This document shows, piece after piece, positions 1-10,455 of a DNA stretch of 64,000 bases. The position numbers were made by a program, and so were the translations under genes. Numbering within the stretch: the stretch's first letter is position 1; each line of letters opens with the position of its first letter. This stretch comes from Lytechinus variegatus (lineage: Eukaryota > Echinodermata > Echinoidea > Temnopleuroida > Toxopneustidae). Under the pieces are notes generated by a model. That model did not search any database, was not told the DNA's origin, and worked only from the letters and a program-made list of their open reading frames with translations. The stretch covers positions 23,698,425-23,762,424 of the forward strand of contig NC_054751.1 in assembly GCF_018143015.1 (NCBI RefSeq), read 5' to 3'.

Positions 1-579
1 TGCTGGGTATAAGACATGCATTGTTTTTAGCCTTGCCATTTTACCTCTGCCATTATAAGTTTAAGTGGCCTAGCTACTGATGCCATCGATGAAGGTAATA
101 CCGTTCATAAAACACTTGAGACAATATTCACCCTGTCTCTACAATTTTATTTATTATAAACTAACACAACAATCTAACAGATATTTCAACAAAGAATTCA
201 GTTTTGTTCAGAATTTTGAAAGCTGCATCATCTATGATTACAATTTTGCCTTTTCTTTTCATTTGTATCTCCGTGCTTTGTACACGTTTTTAAAAGTATT
301 ATCCATGAATTGCGTTCTGTGATTTATTTCGTATAGCTTTACTAATGCACCCTTCAGTGGCGGGTCTACGGGGGGGGGGGGGGGTAGGGGTTAACTGTTT
401 GTTTGTCAAATTTCTCGGCCAAACTCCCTCCTTGGAAAAAAAATCTATATTCGCCCCTGTCCTTATTCCCGACAATCAAGATCCAATCATTTTTAATTCT
501 CATCTTCCCTCTTACCGGTGAATAAATGAATTTCCATTGAACACTAAAATCTCGACTGTTGAATCCCCGTTCATTTAGA
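1..579. other. Start of tandem unit 1, intergenic
   Basis: This stretch is repeated almost exactly at 14368-14930 and 51247-51823, so it marks equivalent positions in the three tandem gene units. It holds a run of G near 370-384 and no convincing coding sequence. Short open frames here carry no recognisable motif. The window edge happens to coincide with the point where units 2 and 3 can be aligned. Confidence 0.7.
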
Positions 580-1206
580 TATACCGTCTTTCTATCTTAC
601 CTATGGATACCTATGGATGCTTCTGAACGCAGTCTAAGACTCAATATATTCAGTTCCAAATTCTGTCTCCTCTTTAGGTTGGCCAGATCATGTCCTGGTG
701 GGTCAGCGTCAAACTTGTACTTCACAGGTTCACATCTCCAATACTTATCCAGTCCATTCTCGAAGCTGTGGACACTGGGTGCATTTACTAATTCATCACT
801 TAGGCTATTCCAAGGTTTCCTAATTCTTATGTAAAAAGAATTCTTACGTTTCTCAGTTACTGACCTCGGAATGTACAATTTTTATCATGACCTTTGGTAG
901 GCCCATGCACCTGACGACCCAAATCTGGCACTACCTCTTGTGAAATAACTTAATAACTTGTATGTTTCGATCATTATCTTCTCGTGCTCGGCGATATGCT
1001 AATGTAGGAAGTTTTAGTTGAATCAATCCTTGTTCATATTGAAGGTTCTTTACTTCAGGTACCAACTTAGTGGCCCTTCTTTGTACATTTTCTATTGCTT
1101 GAAAATCTTTACATTTATTTCCTATTTTCTTATGAAGTTTCATTTCGTTATTGATTAATGACAATTTTTTCACTGTAATGTGCATGACTGAAGCAACTTT
1201 TGTCAA
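580..1206 (-). mobile_element. LINE 3' fragment (reverse transcriptase C-terminus), unit 1
   Basis: Read on the minus strand, two neighbouring frames give the end of a non-LTR retrotransposon reverse transcriptase. The first (1206 to 931) contains VQRRATKLVPEVKNL followed by a LPTLAYRRAR-type motif. The second (878 to 597) contains WNSLSDELVNAPSVHSF, the usual C-terminal tail of CR1/jockey-type LINE polymerases. The reading frame shifts between the two parts, so the fragment is dead and 5'-truncated. The same insertion lies at the same relative place in all three tandem units, so it predates the duplication of the collagen genes. Confidence 0.75.
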
Positions 1207-1342
1207 GAGTCGTTCACTACACTCGCTCGCAGCAGGCGTTTATATAGTCTCTCGCATACTTACGAATTTATATCATGCAGCTTGTATACCAGTAAATTGA
1301 AGTTGATGACCTTGATTTAAGTGTTTTGCTTACTGTACTGTA

Positions 1343-2189
1343 GGGGAAGGCGGGATAAGTTGTGACACTTTTTACATTTTGCATGTTAGAATTGATACGA
1401 CTAGTAATATTGTAGAAATAAGTACCTTGCCTTTAAATTTGATTCTTGGGAAATGTTTTTCACCTATATATAACTTTCTACCCCCACACTGAAAGTCATC
1501 GTGACCTTTGAAAAAAAAAACGATGTTAAATGGCTCAACTTGCCCCATATATGGGGTAAGTTGTGCCACCGTCTGGGGTAAGTTGAGCCACAAAAACTAT
1601 GTACATAATGTATGTGGGAAGAACCAGGATGTCAATTTTTCATTTAAAGTCTTTTTACTTGCTAATTCTCTATAAATACTAACATCTTCTAAAAGTAAAA
1701 AGAACTGTCATGTGAATTTACTCCTTACTGCCTGCATATCAATGGCTTTTTACGTTTTTTAATTTTTATATTATACATCACCATAAGAATTAACATGGCT
1801 CAACTTGCCCCATGTTGCTTTGGCTTAAATTACCCCTGTCCGAACTTACTATGATATTTTCACATCCACACATTTCTTATGCATTCATCATGCAAAAAAC
1901 TATGACAAGAATGAGAATCCATGCCTGTACTTACAATATTGTTCTTATTTCTATAATATATTCAAAGACGTGTTTGGGTAAAAAGCACTTATCTATTTCA
2001 CACCCTTATTTACTTTTTTGGCTGAAATTTGTATTTTTCCCTCTAAAAAAGTACTTTTTATTCAAAGTTGGAAATAAAGTGGTTGGGTTAAGGGTTATGC
2101 AATGGGTCATCAATAAATGACACTACAACAATGTCTGACTCATTCATTATTAGCATGGGGGTGGTGGCCCAACTTGCCCCGCCTTCCCC
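1343..2189. mobile_element. Non-autonomous TIR element, TA target site (unit 1 copy)
   Basis: The ends are inverted: GGGGAAGGCGGG on the left and CCCGCCTTCCCC on the right, flanked by TA at 1341-1342 and 2190-2191. Inside, a motif of the type GGCTCAACTTGCCCC recurs in both orientations near both ends and in the middle, and around 1531-1592 it forms a hairpin. No transposase frame is visible. Copies lie at 11185-11985 and 53647-54491. The TA duplication suggests a Tc1/mariner-like or ISL2EU-like mobiliser, but the superfamily is not settled by this sequence. Confidence 0.7.
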
Positions 2190-3224
2190 TATACAGTGCG
2201 TATAAAAAAACGGGACAGATTTGAAAAGTCTATAAAATTTTTGTTTCAAATTATGATGTCTATATTTTGGTGCTAATAGGTGCTCTAACGTCTTATCTTT
2301 GAAATGCAATTTAAAAAAAATGAGTTTTGTTCATGCTTGAGCGAACACGGGACGTTTTTGTTGGGGGTTCAAAAAGAGGCTTGCGCCAGAATTGCAGAAT
2401 ATGAGTAATATGATGATCAGACTTCTTGCTAATCAGGAGAGTTCCTCTGGACCTTTTCATTATTTGTGCCACAATTTTCGAATCATGCTGTCAAATTTTA
2501 TTTACAAATTTAATTATTTACGTGATTACTTGAATTATTTTGTTTTCTCATTTAAACTTCTCTTACCTTTTAATTTTCCTTCATAAGTAACCGAGAAAAT
2601 AAGATTTTTTTTTGTCAACCCAAGCAAGAAGATTTGCATTATTAATTGGAAAAACTTGTGATTATTCAAATCCTGTTATTATATGAAACAAATTATGTTA
2701 TGTACCTTTAAAAGACATGAATGTATTTTTCAAGGGGTCATTGATTCTTTGACCAGTGGCACGTTAAATTGCTTGACAGGAAACACAGGAAGGGATTCAT
2801 GTCTTTCAATGACAATGGTGTATTGAGTCAATTTTGAAGGAGCTAGATATGGCAGGTCGGGTAAAATGTATTAAAAAGTTGTGAGTGAGCGAAGTGAGCA
2901 CGCAAATATTCCCACTTTTTTATTATATCAAATTTTGTGATAGATTTTGACATAATATTCAGAAAATCATATCATATTTTACTTTCTATCTTTCCTTTTA
3001 TTTCCTGTACACTTTTTTTCTTGGTCATGATTTTGTTTTAATTAAGGGGGGGGGGGGGCATCCCGAGACCCCGCCCATCTGTGTGGCTCTGTTCAAAAGG
3101 TACAATAACCTTTGTAGCACACAATGAAAGGATTTGAAAAAATTCTACGCTCTCCCATATTTTGGTTGAAAATTGTTTTAGCTTGAAGAATTAAGGAATA
3201 TTCAAAGCTAACAAAGAACATATT
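2190..3224. other. Repeat-derived intergenic DNA without genes
   Basis: It begins with a Tc1-like terminal sequence (TACAGTGCGTATAAA) directly after the TA-flanked element, but I cannot find a matching right end. The rest is AT-rich with one G run near 3047-3058. It recurs nearly unchanged at 54492-55530 in unit 3 and is absent from unit 2. No coding sequence is supported. Confidence 0.5.
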
Positions 3225-3675
3225 AAAAAACGAAACATGCACACAATGAGGTGAGTCAGTCAATGATGTCCATCACTCACTATTTCTTTTGTTTTTTATT
3301 GATTGAATTATACAATATTTCATTTTTATAGATTTGACAATAAGGAACAAATTGACTGAACCATTTAGTATTAAACAATGCTAATTCCAGACATTCAGGG
3401 AGGAATTAATCATTGTATCATTTGACAATGAGGAGAATTTCATATTTCATATAACAAAATACAAAAGAAATAGTGAGTGGATGACGTCATAGTCTCCTCA
3501 TTTTCATACAAGACAGGATAGGATGTGCATATAACTGTTTTGTGAAATTAAGCGAAATTTTAAAATGTTATAACTTTCTTATTTTACATCCGATTTTGAT
3601 GAAATTGTTAGTGTTATGCTTGTTGGATTTTCTGTTTTTATTGAATTCAATTTTTTGTTGGGGTGGACTTGTCCT
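3225..3675. mobile_element. TTAA-flanked foldback MITE, left end damaged
   Basis: The right terminus GGTGGACTTGTCCT followed by TTAA (3676-3679) and the interior match the complete copies at 26853-27465 and 61297-61887. The left terminus is missing or too diverged to place, so the start is approximate. The TTAA target site points to a Kolobok- or piggyBac-like mobiliser. A matching copy lies near 55530-55975. Confidence 0.55.
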
Positions 3676-3959
3676 TTAAAACAAAGATGATGACTGAAAA
3701 TGTCAGCTGAGCGCAACTGCTTTTCTTTTCATTTTTTACTATTTTTAGTCATATTTAACTAGAATACATGAGGGATGGTGTCATCGTCTGGCTCATTCCG
3801 ACCATACGGAAAATATATAAAATAATGCTAAACTTTCAAAATTATAATGAACGAACTTTTTCATATTTCAATTAAATTGTTTTTGTTAATGCCTGTTAGA
3901 TTTTACTCTTTTTCCCAACTTGATTTTGGGCCACACATTTTTTCACTTCTCAAGAGTCA

Positions 3960-4010
3960 ACCTTAAGAGAAAGAGAGAGAGAGGGGGGGGGGGGCAGGGA
4001 GAGAGATGGA
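3960..4010. repeat. (GA)n plus G-run microsatellite
   Basis: A GA-rich tract followed by a run of about ten G and a second GA tract. It is conserved upstream of the first exon in all three units (16320-16370 and 56270-56310) with different run lengths. It sits about 200 bp upstream of the promoter-like block. Confidence 0.7.
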
Positions 4011-4129
4011 AAGTGGGGGCACCTGCTTCTTTGAAAAATAGCTAAATTAAAAGTTAAACACACTCCCCTTTTTATCTAATTCTCAGGTCGGACGTCGTCT
4101 TACAAAAAAGTATACCCCTCTTTTTTATA

Positions 4130-4300
4130 TCAATCCTAAGTTGTCGACAGTAATGACGGCACGGTCACAACGAAACAGTCGCTTTGATTGGCTGTTACCC
4201 TTTAGTGATGGGCGGGACTTCGTCCTCTTCTCAACCAATTAGAATTAACAAACATGACGAAGTACTCTTCCACGTATCTTCTTTGTAATCATAAAATGCA
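4130..4300 (+). promoter_or_regulatory. Likely core promoter of collagen gene 1
   Basis: This block lies just upstream of the non-coding first exon and is one of the best conserved non-coding stretches between the three units. It contains an inverted CCAAT box (GATTGG, 4186-4191), a GC box (GGGCGGG, 4210-4216) and a direct CCAAT (4235-4239). No TATA box is evident. The same three sites occur in the same order upstream of genes 2 and 3. The transcription start cannot be placed from sequence alone. Confidence 0.4.
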
Positions 4301-4397
4301 ATCACTGTCTCTTAACAAATCAGACAGCCATTCTAATTTCAGAAAAAAAGGCCAGAGAAGTACCACATCGTGAAGAAAAGAAGATATAGACTTAAAG
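4300..4397 (+). other. Non-coding first exon (5' UTR) of gene 1, start unknown
   Basis: A strong splice donor, AAAG followed by GTAAGG, lies at 4397/4398 and is retained at the same place in genes 2 and 3. It pairs with a good acceptor (pyrimidine-rich stretch ending ACAG) at 4834. The two imply a leader exon before the signal-peptide exon. The 5' boundary given is a guess based on the promoter-like block. Confidence 0.45.
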
Positions 4398-4834
4398 GTA
4401 AGGAAATTACATTTCTCCAAGTCTCATCAATTCTTCATCACATCTATTACTTCGGCTAATTGCATTGATGTTTCTGCAAAGGGTGCGCAGAGATAATCTG
4501 AGCTTTTTTCAAAGTCAACATTTCTGCTATAATTTTCAAGTAGTGAAAAAACCCAAACAAGAGTGTGTATATTGGTAAAGAGAGTGGGGTATGTCTTCAC
4601 CCCTTGACTAAGGCTGATGGTGCCATACTTAAGAAATTTTAGAAATACACCCATTTCTATTTCATTCCCCCTCTCATCTTTCGAAATATAGACCCACCAT
4701 TATCATTGACTCGAAAATTTATGCGAGTCGTGCATGTCTCAACCATCTTGAGTTGAGTATTCCTCTAGTATTGAACGATCTTTTTGAATCTTTAATTAAT
4801 GCGATACGTAAACAAATTCCTCTAACTCCAACAG

Positions 4835-4974
4835 GAGCATCAAATCCCTAGCTGTAACATCGGAATCCAGGACATTCTAATTCAAGATGACCAATCTATT
4901 ACACTGGATGATTTCTGTTACCACTATTGCTACTGCTTCTGGTCTCACTATTGACGTGGACGGTCCGATCAGTG
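4835..4974 (+). CDS. Gene 1 exon 2: 5' UTR end plus signal peptide
   Basis: The acceptor is at 4833-4834 and the donor GTATGT at 4975. The first ATG in the exon (4887) opens a frame of 29 codons plus one base, beginning MTNLLHWMISVTTIATAS, a typical signal peptide, then LTIDVDGPIS. I chose this start because it is the only in-frame ATG that gives a signal peptide and it splices in phase 1 onto the collagen exon. Confidence 0.8.
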
Positions 4975-7900
4975 GTATGTAGTCTTCTGAATATCTTAGA
5001 ACGGGTTGATAATATCTAATGATATTCATATTTTTATATTAATTGATTTGGGCTGCAACGACTCTGAATTATGCATGATTCCAACCAGGAGCTGATCCAA
5101 GATTTTTCCAGGGGGGGGCAATTTTGTACACTAAAAAATTAACAAACCCCCCATAAAAAAGGTGATTTAGGTCAGGAATAAAATGAAAGCTACAAAAAAA
5201 GCTATTTACTACAAAATGGAGGTAATTTTCTTCCAAGAAAAATTTGACCATAAAAAATAAATAAATGAATAAATAAAGTATTCACTACAAAATGGAAGTC
5301 ATTTCGTTCCACGAAAATATGACAAGCAAAAGTTCCAAATTCCAAATATAGCTAGCCCGAAAATAAAGCGTATTAAAAATTGAATGATTAATATGAAAGT
5401 TATATTGTCTTTTAAAAGCTTCATTTACAAGGTTTTATATCAATGAAGTGAAAAAAAAAATATTATATGCACGTTATGCTATTCCAATCATGTATATTTG
5501 ATAGCCGCTCATTTCACATTATTTCATATTTCTTTTGTATTTCATTTAAGTCTTTTACGGATAAAAAACAATATAAGACAGCAACATCAAATGCATAACA
5601 AATTCCAAGTTAGATAGAAATGAAAAGAATGCCTGCTAAAAGTCACGTATTAATCTCCATACTTGCGCCAACACAAACTTTAAATTCAAGAAAACCTTTC
5701 GTGTACTATTTATTTCACTATTTATTTCTATCTCTGTCTATATTTTAATTATTCACTTCGGCAAATAACCAATACATTGATATAGTCCTCCGATAAATAC
5801 ACGTATGCGTATATATCGAACTCAATATACATGAAGTATAATAGGATATTGAATATTTACCTACCTTTTCCACTGGTGGACTTAAGTGGTAAAAAGAGTT
5901 AACTGGATAACTGTAGGCAATAATAACCTCAATGCTTGATGCTTATAAAAAAATGAACTACAATAATGACATAACGGGTATGTTTAAAATCTAACTTAAA
6001 CTTTAACTTAATTTGACGAAGCTAAAAGCAATTCAGAAACATAATCATTAAGGTATTTGGAATGAATTATGGACAGGGATGTATTAGTTTTCATTCATAT
6101 TTACTCAGAATTATGATGCCTTTTCTCGGCACCCTAATAATGGTACAGAGATGAACCATGCAGTAAAGATGCAAATTTGAACATTTCGTAACGTCCATTA
6201 TGCTCCTTAAAAGGTGAAAATGTTGCACTTCTGAGGATGCAATCGAGCATTTATTGGTACAAATAATAGTAATAGTGTGAATGGGTGCACCTTTTCCCAA
6301 TAGGGTGCAAAATTACACCCCAAAGGAGCTAACAATGATTCATGAGCAAACTTGACCTTTATTTCTTAGTGTGAATATTGCCACGATCAGGGGCGGATCC
6401 AGGATTTTCCAAGGGGGGGGGCACATTTTTCCGAGGAAAAATATGACAAGCAAAAACAAAACAAAACAAAAAAAGGTCTTCATTATCAAGGGGGGGGGGA
6501 CACTTCTGTTTTAACGGTATTTTTACATTACACATTTTAATTTTGCTTCTCAAGGGGGGGGGGGGGAGAGAGAGGGCAAAGGCCGGCTGTGCCCCCCGTC
6601 CTGGATCCGCCCCAGTGGCCACTGTGATGAAGTTCATTTGGGGCAATATAGTTAAAGGGGAAGCTAATCCTGACGAGGTTTATTGTAAAAAAATAGCAGA
6701 AAAAATATTGGTGAAGATTTGACGAAAATCAATCAAATATTAATATAATAATAATAATAATACCAACATGCTTATATAGCGCATATCACTGCCAAATGCG
6801 CTTCATTTGATTATTACCCCGGCCTTAGCACCGCAGCCTTTTACAGCGCGAAGGCATTTCAAGGAATAAATTCCTGCCAGGTACCCATTTACCTCACCTG
6901 GGTCGAGTGCAGTACATTGTGGATAAATTTCTTGCCGAAGCAAATATTAACAAAAAGTTATAATGTTATTTTGGAGGATTTGTGACATCATATGCGAGTA
7001 GCTTCCTCTTGTATCGCGAATTAAGGGGGGAAAATCAGTGAAATGTCATTGAAAGTATTGAAAATGGGTTTTATTGTAGGCCTATCTTCATTATGCATCA
7101 ACCGAAAAATTATTTCATACCCACTCCCGAAAGAAGAACATGTTTAGTCATGAATTATAAATATATATATATTGCTTTGCGATTTTTTTCAAACCTTCAC
7201 CATTTTGTCTTATTCATTTTTCTCCTTTCCAACACAACATTTATGACCAAGGCTGGATTCCCCTATAAACAAGAAAATTGAGATACATTTACAGTAAATT
7301 TGATCTTTTTTTTCATGTCAGGTCCGTGTTCTCTATGTCCAGAAGGAGCTCCCGGTCCCCGTGGACCACCTGGAGACATTGGCCTACCGGGAAGAGACGG
7401 TCGTGATGGGAGGGACGCTTCGTGTAATGGCCAACTATCAGGTAGAATAATGGTGACGACGGGAGTCAAAGTGTTGTTAATGCCTCAGTCACATTTGCTC
7501 TACGGCGAGTCGAAACCGTTTTAACATTTTTTCGTACCAGCTACATAATTATAGATGGTTTGAATAAAAATGAATAAAATGGCTGTTTTCGACTCGCTGC
7601 ACGGCCTCCTTAGAACAAATGTGACTGAGGTGTCGATGATAATGTCAGGAATAATGATAATGAAAATAAAGATAATTGATTATAATAATTAGAATGATTA
7701 TATTAATGATAATTATTGATGATAATGTCACCCGATGACACAAACTTGATACACTTTTTATTCCGCTTCATTAGAGCTAGTATACCAGAACCAGGAAGGA
7801 AATAGTGCTATTTCAGTAAAAAAATACTAAGAAATACAATCGTTATGTGCAATATCCTAACTCCATATTTGCTAAGTATTGGAAAAAAATCTTCGATTTA

Positions 7901-10424
7901 CCGTAATCCAAGCAGTCAGGGTGGCGTCACAGTCATGCGACATTGTTATTTTTTCAATTGATAATGGGCAATTTCGAGTGACACGACACAGACCTTTATT
8001 GTATACTCTACTTTCTTCGTCGTCTTAACTTTTTCATCAAAGACTTTAACATTCCTAATGTGGGAAGGGGTGCCCCTGTCCCCAAACTGTCGCCCCTGGT
8101 AAGTGTCATAATCGAGAGAGCGAGGGAAGTCACTCTTCTATCTTAGTAACTATCTTTTTCTTAATTATACAATCTTTCTTTGTCTTTGTATAATTTCTCC
8201 CATACATGTACCATAGAGCTATAGCTCTCAGCATGTACTGTATTTCAGCAAAAGCTTCGATCCAACTAGGGCATGGGGCTTGTCATTGTTCAAAACCCAC
8301 CGACACCCGACTAAGGAAATTAAAATTGGTATAGTGTCGAAAATCTGTTTATCTGCTCGTCAGTCGAATTGGGATCGTCCTAGGCACTTGGTGCATAAAT
8401 ATAAACAAAATAAACATTCAAATAATTATATACAATATATCAATGTGACAATAATCAAACTTAACAATGCATGTAATACAAAATTGTATATCAAAGGGAT
8501 AGACCCGTTTCAGATTATTAATAACCAACCTGTTCTTCCCCGGGGTCCCTGCACTAACCCGTCTCTGTGGTCTAGTGGTTAAGGCACCGGGTGTTCCAAG
8601 CTGGGGGCCCGGGTTCGATTCCCGGTAAATAATTTTTTGTCTCTGCCCGGAATCGAACCCGGGCCCCCAGCTTAGAATGCCGGTGCCTTAACCACTATAG
8701 ACCGCAGAGACGGGCTAGAGGCTTGGGCGACCCCGATCCGATTGACCATCAGATAAACAGATTTTCGACATTACTGATTAAATTCTCTTTGTCGGGTGTC
8801 GATGAGTTTTGAACAATGACAAGTCACCATGCCTCAGCTGCAAAGCAATTAGTGCTTATATTCAGTAAATGTATGGAACAATATACAAATGTGAGAAATT
8901 GTATGTACAATAGCTTTGCCAACTCTTTTATTCAAATATATGTTTTCAAATGAATGAATCCGAATGAAGAGATCAATGGTATTTGAGGCATAGCTCAAAT
9001 CAAGGTTCCCCAGAACTATCTGCCCTTGGAAAAATTAGTGAGGCCGAAAAAATGCGTCTGTCGGGAATCGAACCAGGGGCTTTCATGCAGCTTAGAACGC
9101 CGATGCCTTAACCACTAGACCACAGACACGGGTTAGTGGCTGGGGCGACCCAGATCAGATTGACGACCAATCGGATTGGGGTCGTCCTAGTCACTATAAC
9201 CCGCCTCTGTGGTCTAGTGGTTAAGGCATCGGCGCTCTACGTGGGGGTCCCGGGTCCGATTCCTGGCAGAGACATTTTTTTCGCCTCATCAATTTTTCCA
9301 AGTGTAGACATAGCTCAAAATTTTGACCCTCTGAAATATTGACAGAGAGAAAGATTCCAAACATAAATAACAATAACTGTTTCTAAGCACTTGCTTTGAT
9401 TCAGCTGAGGCATGGCGGCTTGTCATCATTTAAAACTTATCTACGCCCGACAAAGGAAATTTAATTAATGGGGTCGAAAATATGTGTGTGTGTGTATTTG
9501 AGTTTTGTCAGACGTATATCAATCAGATATGATTATTTACGTCTGGGACCGACCTTTAGCGTCACCATCCGAAAGACGCGACCAGGACTCGAACCTCTGC
9601 ATCAATTTGTAACTTCCCCACAGCTTGGATTACAGGCGCACGCCACAACGCCCAGTCAATATGTTAATCTGACGGTCAATCGAATCGGGGGGCGCCCTAG
9701 CCACTATATCCGCCTCTGTGGTCTAGTGGTTAAGGCACCGCGTTCTATGGCCGGGTCCAGAGGTGTCGATCCTGGGGGGGGGGGGGGCGATCACCCCACC
9801 AATGAAAATATTGGGGGGGCAAATATATCGTTTTGCCCCCCCATAATTCCGCATGTGCAAAAAAATAAAATAAGATAGTAATGTAACACAGAAATCAGCA
9901 AGCGAGATTGAGATAAACAACTCATTCTTTATTCAAAATCGTGCTCAAAATGTCCGCTTTTCAGATTGGATCGCGCTCGCATCATTTCTGTAGCAAAAAC
10001 CCATACTTTTCATGATTAAATAGGTGAATAGAATGTCCCGTTTTCAGTTTAAAACCCTAAAGAACTCCCGCTTCGATTTGCAATAATGTTTTGTTGGATC
10101 TTATTTTAATTATCTTGTTTCTTTATTAAAAACGTCCATAAATGTCAATTTTTTCAGATCGAAATATCAAAATTTTCAACTAGCGCTTCGCGCTCGCATC
10201 TATTTTTTTTTTCAGATACCCCTCTTAATCAATGGTACCAAAAATGCTTAGAATGTCAGGCTTTCAGGTCTCAGCTCGCTCTCGGCACTCGCATTTTCTG
10301 TGTAGTGAGATATGTATTCTCCTCATGAGTTACTACAAACATTCCTAAACAGACACCTTTTTCCTGTGCGGTATATTAAAAAATTTCAGCTCGCGCTTCG
10401 CGATCGCATTAATTTGTTGGTGAG

Positions 10425-10455
<31 letters not shown>

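Noticed and set aside
1812-2120. 102-codon frame in the TA-flanked element, also at 54114-54422
   Set aside because: It lies entirely within a non-autonomous element and shows no transposase motif.
7263-7469. Minus-strand collagen-like frame
   Set aside because: It is the antisense of the real collagen exon; the + strand has splice sites and correct phase.
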